This document shows, piece by piece, positions 48,912 to 57,129 of a DNA stretch of 64,000 nt (positions are counted from its first letter, which is position 1; each line of letters starts with the position of its first letter). Origin of the DNA: Sphingomonas sp. TDK1 (GTDB lineage: Bacteria > Pseudomonadota > Alphaproteobacteria > Sphingomonadales > Sphingomonadaceae). Below the pieces are notes generated by a model that was not told the DNA's origin, searched no databases, and saw only the letters and a list, made by a program, of their open reading frames with translations. The stretch covers positions 186,001-250,000 of the forward strand of contig NZ_LXVY01000034.1 in NCBI RefSeq assembly GCF_001650735.1. The letters are read 5' to 3'. The position numbers and the translations under genes are program-made.

Positions 48912-50290
48912 AGCGGTTCCTGCCCACCAGCTTGATCGCGCGAATCGCCTTGCTTGTCGCGGCGGCACTGTTCGTAGCGCAGGCGATCAACTTTGGCCTG
49001 CTGCTGCACGAACGGCAAAAGGCTCGGTTCGCGCTGGTGATCGCGCCGGCGACCACTCGCCTGGCCGACGCCGCAGAGCGGCTGCTGATCCTCCAGCGCG
49101 AGATGCCCCGGCAGCCGGGTGCGGCGAAGAACCAGTTTCTTTCCGATCCTCGAACGCATGTGCGCCTTCACACGCAGAACCCCTTTGCAGGGGAAACCGA
49201 TCGCCGCCGGCCCGATGTCGAGCGCGACCTCCGCCGCGGCCTTGAGGACGCAGGGCTGCATGCCGGGTCGATCATGGCGGCCCTTCGCCCCGTAAAGCCC
49301 GAGCGCTTGCTCGATCCGAAACTCGACCCGCTGCGTGCGGAGCGGCTTCGGCGCATGGGCGCGGAAATGCTCGTCGCTGTCGAGCTGCCCGGGAAAGGCT
49401 GGCTGACGCTCGCCACGCCATGGCCGCGCAGCGAGTTCGACCTGATCTGGCAGCTCGCGGCGCAGACGCTTATTCTCTATGTGGTGGTGCTCGTGCCGGT
49501 GCTGCTCGTCGGCGGCAGGATCGCGCGGCCGCTGCGCACCCTCACCGACGCCGCGCGTACCTTCCGACCGGGTGACGACACCGCGCCCATCCGCGAGCGC
49601 GGGCCCAGCGACGTGCGCGCGCTGATTGCCGCCTACAACGCGCTGAGCCGCCGCGTCACTTCGATGCTGGACGAGAAGGACCGTATGCTAGGCGCGATCG
49701 GCCACGATCTGCGCACGCCGCTTCAGGCCCTGCGCGTGCGGATCGAATCCGTCGAGGATGAGGACGATCGTGCGCGCATGGCCGACACGGTGGACGAAAT
49801 GAGCCGCACGCTGGACGACATTCTTTCACTCGCCCGATTGGGTCGGCCGAGCGAGCCGAATACCGATGTGGATCTTGGTGCGCTGGTCGACGCCGTGGTC
49901 GAGGATTTTCGCGATCTCGATCACGACGTCCGGTTCGAGGAGCCGGAGCGACTAAAAATGCGTCTGCGGCCGACGTTGATGCGGCGCGCGGTTCGTAACC
50001 TGATCGAGAACGCCGTGAAATATGGCGGCGGCGCGGAAGTGCGGCTGATCGCTGAAACCGAACGGGTCACGATCGAGGTGTGCGATCGCGGCCCCGGCAT
50101 TCCGCCCGAGAAGCTTGACCTGGTCTTCAACCCCTTCACCCGACTGGAGCAATCACGCAATCGCGACACTGGCGGGATCGGACTAGGGCTGGCGCTCGCC
50201 CGGGCGATCGTCAACGATGCGGGCGGGACCATTGCGCTGGGTAATCGCGACGGCGGCGGGCTGACCGCAACGATTACCTTGCCGCGGTAA
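48908..50290 (+). CDS. Sensor histidine kinase
   Basis: The 460-residue kinase has two membrane helices (about residues 9-30 and 180-205) around a periplasmic sensor region, a HAMP domain (about 205-255), a HisKA dimer domain with phospho-His266 (GHDLRTPL), and a HATPase domain (NLIENAVKYGG, DRGPGIP, GGIGLGLALA). The TTG start overlaps the regulator stop. The sensor segment has no recognisable domain. EnvZ/OmpR-like pair; signal unknown. Confidence 0.93.
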   Translation: MKRFLPTSLIARIALLVAAALFVAQAINFGLLLHERQKARFALVIAPATTRLADAAERLLILQREMPRQPGAAKNQFLSDPRTHVRLHTQNPFAGETDRRRPDVERDLRRGLEDAGLHAGSIMAALRPVKPERLLDPKLDPLRAERLRRMGAEMLVAVELPGKGWLTLATPWPRSEFDLIWQLAAQTLILYVVVLVPVLLVGGRIARPLRTLTDAARTFRPGDDTAPIRERGPSDVRALIAAYNALSRRVTSMLDEKDRMLGAIGHDLRTPLQALRVRIESVEDEDDRARMADTVDEMSRTLDDILSLARLGRPSEPNTDVDLGALVDAVVEDFRDLDHDVRFEEPERLKMRLRPTLMRRAVRNLIENAVKYGGGAEVRLIAETERVTIEVCDRGPGIPPEKLDLVFNPFTRLEQSRNRDTGGIGLGLALARAIVNDAGGTIALGNRDGGGLTATITLPR

Positions 50291-50398
50291 ACGCGTTCTA
50301 AGCTCCTCCCGTCGGAGGAAGGGGCTGGTGTGGAGGGATCGTTGCTCTAGGTCAGACTCCATCCCCAACCTTGAAGGGCCGGGCTTTAGACAAAAGAA

Positions 50399-50432
50399 AA
50401 AGGCCGCGTTCCCGATGAGGAGCGCGGCCTTT
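50399..50432 (-). terminator. Terminator of ndk
   Basis: AAAGGCCGCG (50399-50408) and CGCGGCCTTT (50423-50432) form a perfect ten-pair stem; on the minus strand TTTTTCTTTTG follows. It lies 24 bases after the ndk stop and can also stop plus-strand transcription from the histidine kinase gene. Confidence 0.88.
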
Positions 50433-50455
50433 GTCTGCCTGAAAACCCCGGCTGA

Positions 50456-50878
50456 TCAGCCGACGATTTCTTCCGGCTTGAAGAAGAAGGCGATCTCGGT
50501 CGCGGCGTTCTCTTCCGAATCCGAACCATGGACCGAGTTTGCTTCGATCGATTCGGCCAGTTCCTTGCGGATCGTGCCCGGCTCGGCGTTCGCCGGATTG
50601 GTCGCGCCCATGATGTCGCGGTTGCGCTGCACGGCGTTCTCACCCTCGAGCACCTGCACGACGACCGGGCCGGAGATCATGAACGACACCAGGTCATTGA
50701 AGAAGGGACGCTCCTTGTGAACGCCGTAAAAGCCTTCAGCCTGCTCACGGGTCATCTGGATGCGCTTGGAAGCGACGACGCGCAGGCCAGCCTCTTCCAG
50801 CATCTTGGTGACGGCGCCGGTCAGGTTGCGGCGGGTGGCATCGGGCTTGATGATCGAAAAGGTCCGGGTCGCGGCCAT
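50456..50878 (-). CDS. ndk: Nucleoside diphosphate kinase
   Basis: The 140-residue enzyme balances NTP pools by a phospho-His relay. The catalytic His117 is in SVHGSDSEENA, and FSIIKPDATRRN, YGVHKERPFF and GATNPANAEPGTIRK are the family segments. Length and position next to holC are usual for alphaproteobacteria. Confidence 0.97.
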   Translation of the reverse strand: MAATRTFSIIKPDATRRNLTGAVTKMLEEAGLRVVASKRIQMTREQAEGFYGVHKERPFFNDLVSFMISGPVVVQVLEGENAVQRNRDIMGATNPANAEPGTIRKELAESIEANSVHGSDSEENAATEIAFFFKPEEIVG

Positions 50879-50952
50879 GGCCGTGCGGCTCCTGTAGTTG
50901 GTGATGAAAGGAAGTCGCGGCTCCCTAGTCCTGCCGCGTCTCCTTTGCAAGC

Positions 50953-51393
50953 TCAGGCGACTTGTGCCCAGCGGCCATTTTCGTCCTGCCGCCAATAACG
51001 GCGCTCGACGCTCTCGCGATCGCCCAGAGCCCGCCAAGCCACGCGCGCGGCACCGATGCTGTCTTCATCGAACAGGTGGAAGGCGCGCTCGAACCCGAGC
51101 GCCTCGTCGCGCCATAAGCCATCGACCAGCGCGACGTTTCGCGCACCGTTCGCCGGCGCCACGGCATCGGCGATCAACGCCGGCTGATCGGAATCCCATG
51201 CGCCGCCTGCCTGTGCGTGGGGCAGGAAGCTCGCAGCGTTGTAGCTCCACAGCAGCTGGTCGATCCGGGCCCTGAGCCCTGCGTCCTCGGCCACGATCAG
51301 CAGCCGCCCGCCGCTGCCCAGCACCTTTTCGGCGATGGATGGAAGCACGCGATCCAGCGGCGCCATGGTAAGGTGATAGAAATCGACCTGCAT
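50953..51393 (-). CDS. holC: DNA polymerase III subunit chi
   Basis: This 146-residue clamp-loader accessory protein binds single-strand-binding protein. VDFYHL at the start, EKVLGSGGRLLIV, LWSYNAASFLPHA and YWRQDENGRW at the end match HolC. AAGGAG stands seven bases before the ATG at 51393. Confidence 0.93.
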   Translation of the reverse strand: MQVDFYHLTMAPLDRVLPSIAEKVLGSGGRLLIVAEDAGLRARIDQLLWSYNAASFLPHAQAGGAWDSDQPALIADAVAPANGARNVALVDGLWRDEALGFERAFHLFDEDSIGAARVAWRALGDRESVERRYWRQDENGRWAQVA

Positions 51394-51516
51394 GCGGGGC
51401 TCCTTAGCCCGGATGCGCGTTTGGGCCAACGCGCCTGCCGTTGCGGAGGCGCAATCGCTGCGATAGGGCACGAGAATGCCCGTTGCCGGGGAGTGACGAT
51501 AAAGGTGGGAGTTTTC

Positions 51517-53832
51517 GTGAAGCGCAAGGCCATGTTCTTTCCGGCCGCGCTCGGTCTGTGCCTCTCGGCGCAGGCACGTGCCCAGCAGGTGCCCGAGTCG
51601 CGGCCCCTGCCCGCCGATCCGGCCGGCACCGCCGCGCCTGCGGCGAACGTGCCCGCGGCCAATCTGCAGGATCGCCCGGCAGAGCCCGCGCCGCCGCCGC
51701 CCAACGGCCTGCCGGACGATCCCAACCAAGTGCAGTTCACCGCCGATCAGCTCGATTACGACATGAACACCGATGTCGTGACCGCGAGTGGCGATGTACG
51801 TCTCTATCGCGAGAGCAACCGGCTCCGCGCGGATAAGGTCACCTGGGATCGCCGTACCGGCAAGGTGATGGCGACGGGTAACATCGTCGTCGCCAACCCG
51901 CAGGGCGACGCCGCCTATGGCGACAGCATCGAACTGACCGATACGCTGAAGGACGGCGTGGTCGACAACATGCTGGTGGTGCTGGAAGCCGGCGGCCGCA
52001 TCGCTGCCCAGCGCGGCTCACGCAGCGACGGCGGCGTCATCACTGTCGAGAACGCCGCCTATACGCCCTGCACCGTTACCGACAGTTCGGGCTGCCCGAA
52101 GGAGCCTTCCTGGAAGATCACGGCCGACCGCGTCGTCTATGATCCCGCGAAGCACCGACTGCGCTACAAGGGCGCGCGCATCTCGGTCTTTGGCTTTGCG
52201 ACCATTCCGCTACCGGCCTTCTCGCATCCGGCGGGCGGACAAAGCGATTCGGGCTTCCTCACGCCCGATGCGCGCTACAGCCGTACCAATGGCTTTCAGA
52301 TCGCCCTGCCCTATTTCTTCAGCCTCGCGCCCAATCGCGATCTGACGGTCACCCCGCGCGTGTTTACCAGCACGCTGCCGATGCTGCAGGCCGATTATCG
52401 CGAGCTGAACAGCCTCGGTTCGTTCCGCGTGCAGGCCTATGGCACCTATAGCCGCCGCTCGGACGACCTGACGGTCGCGCCGACGCCGGATACGCTCCGC
52501 AACGATTTCCGCGGCTATCTCGACTTGGTTGGGCGCTATCAGCTGGACCCGAGCTGGAATGTCCATGCCTCGCTGCGGGTGGCCAGCGACCGCACCTTCC
52601 TGCGCCGCTATGACATCTCTCGTGACGACCGATTGCGCAACAATGTCGCCATCGAGCGGATTGATGCCGACAGCTATTTCGTGATCAACGCCTGGGCCGT
52701 GCAGACCCTGCGCGTCGGCGACCGCCAGGGGCTGCAGCCGGTCGCGCTGCCCGAGCTCGAATATCGCCGCCGTCTCGACGACGGCCTGCTCGGCGGCAAG
52801 TTCGACTTCCAGGTCAACACCCTCGCGCTTACCCGCACCGGCGGTCAGGACACTCAACGCGCCTTCACCAGTGCGCAGTGGAGCCTGCGCAGGCTGACCA
52901 ATTGGGGCCAGGAAGTCACCTTTACCGCCTATACGCGCGGCGACATCTACAACACCTCGGATACGCTGGCCACGAGCGTCGTCAGCTACCGCGGTCAGGA
53001 CGGCTTCCGCTTTCGTGGCATCGCCGCGGGTGCTGTCGACGTGAAATGGGCGTTTGTCGGCGACTTCCTGGGCGGCAGCCAGCGCATCACGCCGCGCGTG
53101 CAGGTGGTTGCCGCGCCGCACCTCGAGAACATGGACGTCCCGAATGAGGACGCCCGTGCCGTCGATCTGGAGGATTCGAACCTCTTCGCGCTCAACCGCT
53201 TCGCCGGCTATGACCGTTTCGAAGACTCGACGCGCTTCACCTACGGCCTCGACTATGCGCTCTATTTGCCCGGGTTTAGTATCGAGGCGAATGTCGGGCA
53301 AAGCTACCGCCTCACCAACCGCCCGACGCTGTTCCCGAACGGGACGGGCCTCACCGATCGCCTCTCGGACATCGTGGGCCGGACGGTCATCCGCTTCCAC
53401 GATTTCCTCAGCCTTACCCACCGCTACCGGTTGGACAAGGACGGCCTGGCGGTGCGCCGCAACGAAATCGATATGTCGCTCGGCTCGCGCGCGACCTATG
53501 TCCAGATCGGCTATCTTCGCCTGAACCGGAATGTCGACCCGACGCTGGAGGATCTGCAGGATCGCGAGGAACTTCGTCTCGGCGCTCGTGTGCAGTTCGC
53601 GCGCTTCTGGTCGTTGTCGGGCTCGACGCTGATCGACCTGACCGACAAGCAGGAAGATCCGCTTTCGCTGGCCAACGGATTCCAGCCGATCCGTCACCGC
53701 ATCGGTCTGTTCTACGAGGATGACTGCCTGCGCATCGGCACTACCTGGCGGCGCGACTATGCCACCACCGGCGACGCACAGCGCGGCAACTCCTATCTGC
53801 TTACCCTCGCCTTCAAGAACCTCGGCCGCTAG
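51517..53832 (+). CDS. lptD: LPS-assembly protein LptD
   Basis: This 771-residue outer-membrane protein forms the lipid translocon with LptE. It has a signal peptide (about 1-23, ARAQ), a Pro/Ala-rich linker, an OstA/LptA-like jellyroll (QFTADQLDYDMNTDVVTASG at about 74), a CTVTDSSGC pair near 190 and a C-terminal Cys in YEDDC, which could form the interdomain disulfide, and a barrel ending LLTLAFKNLGR. The GTG at 51517 has GGTGGGAG upstream. It begins the conserved lptD-surA-pdxA-rsmA order. Sphingomonads are known for glycosphingolipids in place of LPS, so its cargo is an open question. Confidence 0.93.
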   Translation: MKRKAMFFPAALGLCLSAQARAQQVPESRPLPADPAGTAAPAANVPAANLQDRPAEPAPPPPNGLPDDPNQVQFTADQLDYDMNTDVVTASGDVRLYRESNRLRADKVTWDRRTGKVMATGNIVVANPQGDAAYGDSIELTDTLKDGVVDNMLVVLEAGGRIAAQRGSRSDGGVITVENAAYTPCTVTDSSGCPKEPSWKITADRVVYDPAKHRLRYKGARISVFGFATIPLPAFSHPAGGQSDSGFLTPDARYSRTNGFQIALPYFFSLAPNRDLTVTPRVFTSTLPMLQADYRELNSLGSFRVQAYGTYSRRSDDLTVAPTPDTLRNDFRGYLDLVGRYQLDPSWNVHASLRVASDRTFLRRYDISRDDRLRNNVAIERIDADSYFVINAWAVQTLRVGDRQGLQPVALPELEYRRRLDDGLLGGKFDFQVNTLALTRTGGQDTQRAFTSAQWSLRRLTNWGQEVTFTAYTRGDIYNTSDTLATSVVSYRGQDGFRFRGIAAGAVDVKWAFVGDFLGGSQRITPRVQVVAAPHLENMDVPNEDARAVDLEDSNLFALNRFAGYDRFEDSTRFTYGLDYALYLPGFSIEANVGQSYRLTNRPTLFPNGTGLTDRLSDIVGRTVIRFHDFLSLTHRYRLDKDGLAVRRNEIDMSLGSRATYVQIGYLRLNRNVDPTLEDLQDREELRLGARVQFARFWSLSGSTLIDLTDKQEDPLSLANGFQPIRHRIGLFYEDDCLRIGTTWRRDYATTGDAQRGNSYLLTLAFKNLGR

Positions 53833-53930
53833 AACCGATCGCTTGAGGGATTCGGCGCTAAGCCTTGGTTCAGGCACAATTGCGCAGTAAGCGCTGCTTC
53901 CCGTTTGAGGATAAGGGTCGTTCTGAAGTG

Positions 53931-55289
53931 ATGATGGGTTTGGGCAGGATTGCGGGCACGGGTGCTAAGTGGCTGACGGGCGCGGGGGTTGCTGCTCTGG
54001 CGACGATGGCGATTGCGCAGACGACCCCGGCCCAGGACGGTCAGTCGGGCGTAAATAACGGGCTCGACCTGCCCAGCACGCTCGAGATTTTCGGCAAGGC
54101 CGATCCGAACGTCCGCAAGCCTACCGCGATAGTCAACGACTATGTCATCACCGGCACCGATGTGGATCAGCGCGTGGCGCTGGTTACCGGCATGCAGAAA
54201 CTGACGCTGAAGCCGGAAGAGCGCGAGCAGCTCAAGCTCGCCATGCTCCGCCAGCTGATCGACGAGACGCTGGAGATCCAGGAGGCCAAGGCCAACGAGA
54301 TCAAGGTCGATGCGCGCGAGATCGAAAGCAGCTTCAGCCGTGTCGGCGCGCGCTTTCAGAAATCGCCGGACCAGATGCGTGCCTGGCTGCGCGAAATTGG
54401 TTCGTCGGAACGCTCGATCAAGCGCCAGATCGAGGCGGAACTGGCGTGGAGCCGCCTGCTCCGCCGACGCGTCAACGTGAATGTCGGCGAAGCCGAAGTG
54501 AAGGCGATGATCGATCGTCTGACCGCCCAGAAGGGCACCGACGAATATCACGTGTACGAGATCTATCAGAACGCGACGCCGGATCGCGCGAAGGAGGTCT
54601 CTGCCAGCATGCAGAAGATGATCGAGCAGATGCGGCAGGGCACCCCGTTCGACTATCTCGCCCGTACCTATTCGCAGAGCTCGACCCGCGCGCGCGGCGG
54701 CGATCTTGGCTGGATCCAGCCCGCCATGCTGCCCGAGGCGTTGTCGCAGGCCGTCCAGGATATGCAACCCGGCCAGGTCGCCGGCCCGATCCCGCTCTCG
54801 GCGGGCTTCTCGATCGTGTATCTGGCGGACAAGCACAAGGTCGGCGTCGCCGATCCGCGCGACGCGAAACTGAGCCTTCGTCAGCTGTCGCTTACCTTCG
54901 CCAAGGGCACGACCGAGGCGCAAGCCAGCACCCGCGCGGCCGCTTTCGCCAAGGCTACGCAGACGATCCGCGGTTGCGGTGACGTGAGCAAGGTCGCGGC
55001 GGCGGAGGGTGCCGAGGTCGTCGATCGCGACAACATCGTCATCAAAGACCTCCCGCCTGCGCTTCAGAACCTGATCCTGCCGCTGCAGGTCGGCCAGTCG
55101 ACCCAGCCTTTCGGCTCGATCGAGGACGGCGTCCGTGTGCTGGTGATCTGCGGCCGCGACGATCCGCCTGCAGCTTACACGCCGTCGGTAGAACAGGTGC
55201 AGGAACAGCTGGAAGACCAGCGCGTCAACCTGCGTGCCGAGCGCATGCTGCGCGATCTGCGCCGCGACGCGCTGATCGAATATCGCTGA
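53931..55289 (+). CDS. SurA-like periplasmic peptidyl-prolyl isomerase
   Basis: The 452-residue protein has a signal peptide (about 1-31, AIAQ), a SurA N-terminal chaperone domain (NDYVITGTDVDQRVALV onward), and two parvulin-type segments (about 190-300 with EYHVYEIYQ...GGDLGWIQPAMLPEAL, and a degenerate second one to 440). SurA delivers outer-membrane proteins including LptD to BamA. The ATG at 53931 lacks a clear ribosome binding site. Position after lptD is conserved. Confidence 0.92.
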   Translation: MMGLGRIAGTGAKWLTGAGVAALATMAIAQTTPAQDGQSGVNNGLDLPSTLEIFGKADPNVRKPTAIVNDYVITGTDVDQRVALVTGMQKLTLKPEEREQLKLAMLRQLIDETLEIQEAKANEIKVDAREIESSFSRVGARFQKSPDQMRAWLREIGSSERSIKRQIEAELAWSRLLRRRVNVNVGEAEVKAMIDRLTAQKGTDEYHVYEIYQNATPDRAKEVSASMQKMIEQMRQGTPFDYLARTYSQSSTRARGGDLGWIQPAMLPEALSQAVQDMQPGQVAGPIPLSAGFSIVYLADKHKVGVADPRDAKLSLRQLSLTFAKGTTEAQASTRAAAFAKATQTIRGCGDVSKVAAAEGAEVVDRDNIVIKDLPPALQNLILPLQVGQSTQPFGSIEDGVRVLVICGRDDPPAAYTPSVEQVQEQLEDQRVNLRAERMLRDLRRDALIEYR

Positions 55290-55290
55290 G

Positions 55291-56304
55291 ATGACGGCCG
55301 GGGGCGCCACCCTGCCTCCGCTCGCCATCTCCATGGGCGACTCCGCGGGGATCGGGCCGGAAATTACCGCCAAGGCCTGGGAAGCGCGCGAGACCGAGAG
55401 GCTCGCGCCTTTCTTCGCCGTGGGCGATCCCGCCGCCGTCCGCGCCGTGTGGGCCGGACCGATCGCACCGATCGGTGATCCGCGTGAAGCCTTCGCGGTG
55501 TTTGGCGAGGCGTTGCCGGTATTGCCGCTCGGCGATACCGGGCCGGTACTGCCCGGCGCGCCCAACATGGGCACGGCGCACATCGCGCTCCAGTCGCTGG
55601 AAGTCGCGACCGGGCTGGCCAATGCCGGCGCCGCGGGTGCGCTGGTGACGGGCCCGGTTTCCAAGGCGCAGCTTTATGCCGTCGGCTTCAGCCATCCCGG
55701 ACAGACGGAGTTCGTGGCGGAACGTTGCGGCATCACCGCCGAGAATGCAGTGATGATGCTGGCGGGCCCCACGCTCCGGGTCGTGCCGATGACCGTACAT
55801 GTGCCGCTGGCCCACGTCCCCTCTCTGATCAGTCCGGAACTCGTGATCGCCAAGGGCCGCGTCACCGCACGCGGTTTGCAGCGCAATTTCGGGATCGGCG
55901 CACCCCGGCTCGCATTTGCCGGTCTCAACCCGCACGCCGGCGAAGGCGGTGCGATCGGCCGGGAGGAGATCGAGGTGCTGATCCCCGCGATTGAGCAGCT
56001 CCGCGCCGAGGGCATTGACGCGACGGGGCCCTTCGCGGCCGATACGCTGTTCCATGCCCGTGCACGCGAAACCTATGACGCGGCGCTTTGCCTCTACCAT
56101 GATCAGGCGCTGATTCCGATCAAGACACTCCATTTCGACGACGGGGTGAACATGACGCTGGGGCTGCCGATCGTGCGCACTTCGCCCGATCATGGTACCG
56201 CATTCGGCATCGCAGGGCGCAATGTCGCGCATCCGGGCGCCATGATCGCCGCCATCCGCATGGCCGCAAGCGCGGCGCAACGCAGGGCCGAAGCCGCAGC
56301 GTGA
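55291..56304 (+). CDS. pdxA: 4-hydroxythreonine-4-phosphate dehydrogenase
   Basis: This 337-residue metal-dependent dehydrogenase acts in pyridoxal-phosphate synthesis by the DXP-dependent route. PLAISMGDSAGIGPEIT, GPVSKAQL, THPGQTEF-like SHPGQTEF, GLNPHAGEGG and CLYHDQALIPIKTL carry the conserved metal-binding His residues. The surA stop lies one base before the ATG. It draws on DXP, the same precursor as dxr. Confidence 0.95.
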   Translation: MTAGGATLPPLAISMGDSAGIGPEITAKAWEARETERLAPFFAVGDPAAVRAVWAGPIAPIGDPREAFAVFGEALPVLPLGDTGPVLPGAPNMGTAHIALQSLEVATGLANAGAAGALVTGPVSKAQLYAVGFSHPGQTEFVAERCGITAENAVMMLAGPTLRVVPMTVHVPLAHVPSLISPELVIAKGRVTARGLQRNFGIGAPRLAFAGLNPHAGEGGAIGREEIEVLIPAIEQLRAEGIDATGPFAADTLFHARARETYDAALCLYHDQALIPIKTLHFDDGVNMTLGLPIVRTSPDHGTAFGIAGRNVAHPGAMIAAIRMAASAAQRRAEAAA

Positions 56305-57125
56305 CCACCCTGCCCCCGCTCCGCGATATCATCTCGAAATATGGACTCAGTGCCAGCAAGGCGCTGGGCCAGAATTTTCTGTTCGATGGCCAGTTGCTCG
56401 GGCGCATTGCCAAGGTGCCGGGGGATATCGCCGATGCCGAGGTGTTCGAGGTCGGCCCCGGCCCCGGCGGCCTGACCCGCGCGCTGCTGCAGGCTGGCGC
56501 GAGGGTGACAGCCGTCGAACGCGATCACCGGTGCATCCCCGCGCTGGAAGAGCTGGGCGGCTATTTCCCCGAGAGGCTTCGAGTCATCGAAGGCGATGCG
56601 CTGGAGGTGGACGCGCCTGCACTGTTCGCGGGCAAGCCGCATGTTGTCGCCAACTTGCCCTATAATGTCGGCACCGCCCTGCTTGTCGGTTGGCTTTCGG
56701 CCGAATGGCATCCCTGGTGGTCCAGCCTGACATTGATGTTCCAGAAGGAAGTTGCCGAACGGATCGTTGCGCAGGCCGGAACCGAACATTATGGCCGCCT
56801 CGCCGTGCTTGCCCAATGGCGGAGCACCCCGCGGATCGCGATGAACGTCCATCGCTCCGCTTTCACGCCGCCGCCAAAGGTCATGTCGGCGGTGGTCCAC
56901 ATCGTACCCGCCGAGGCGCCGGAAGGCGTTCGGCTCCGTCAGTTGGAAGCGGTGACCGCTGCTGCGTTCGGCCAGCGTCGCAAAATGCTACGGCAGAGCC
57001 TCAAGCCCGTGCCCGGCGCGCTGGCAGCGCTGGAGACGCTTGGCATCGATGCAAGCCGCCGTGCGGAAACGGTCAGCGTCGACGAGTTCGTCGCCATCGC
57101 GCGGGAACTCGATCGCTCGACCTGA
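56301..57125 (+). CDS. rsmA: 16S rRNA (adenine1518/1519-N6)-dimethyltransferase
   Basis: The 274-residue enzyme dimethylates two adenines in the 3' end of 16S rRNA. LGQNFLFD, EVGPGPGGLTRALL (SAM site), NLPYNVGTALL (catalytic NLPY) and FTPPPKVMSAVV are the KsgA motifs. The GTG start overlaps the pdxA stop as GTGA. Confidence 0.96.
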   Translation: MTTLPPLRDIISKYGLSASKALGQNFLFDGQLLGRIAKVPGDIADAEVFEVGPGPGGLTRALLQAGARVTAVERDHRCIPALEELGGYFPERLRVIEGDALEVDAPALFAGKPHVVANLPYNVGTALLVGWLSAEWHPWWSSLTLMFQKEVAERIVAQAGTEHYGRLAVLAQWRSTPRIAMNVHRSAFTPPPKVMSAVVHIVPAEAPEGVRLRQLEAVTAAAFGQRRKMLRQSLKPVPGALAALETLGIDASRRAETVSVDEFVAIARELDRST

Positions 57126-57129
57126 GCCG

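Noticed and set aside
52210..55664. Two long minus-strand frames (555 and 611 codons) opposite lptD, the SurA-like gene and pdxA
   Set aside because: Low-complexity translations that mirror the codon pattern of the plus-strand genes, which have clear families and conserved order.
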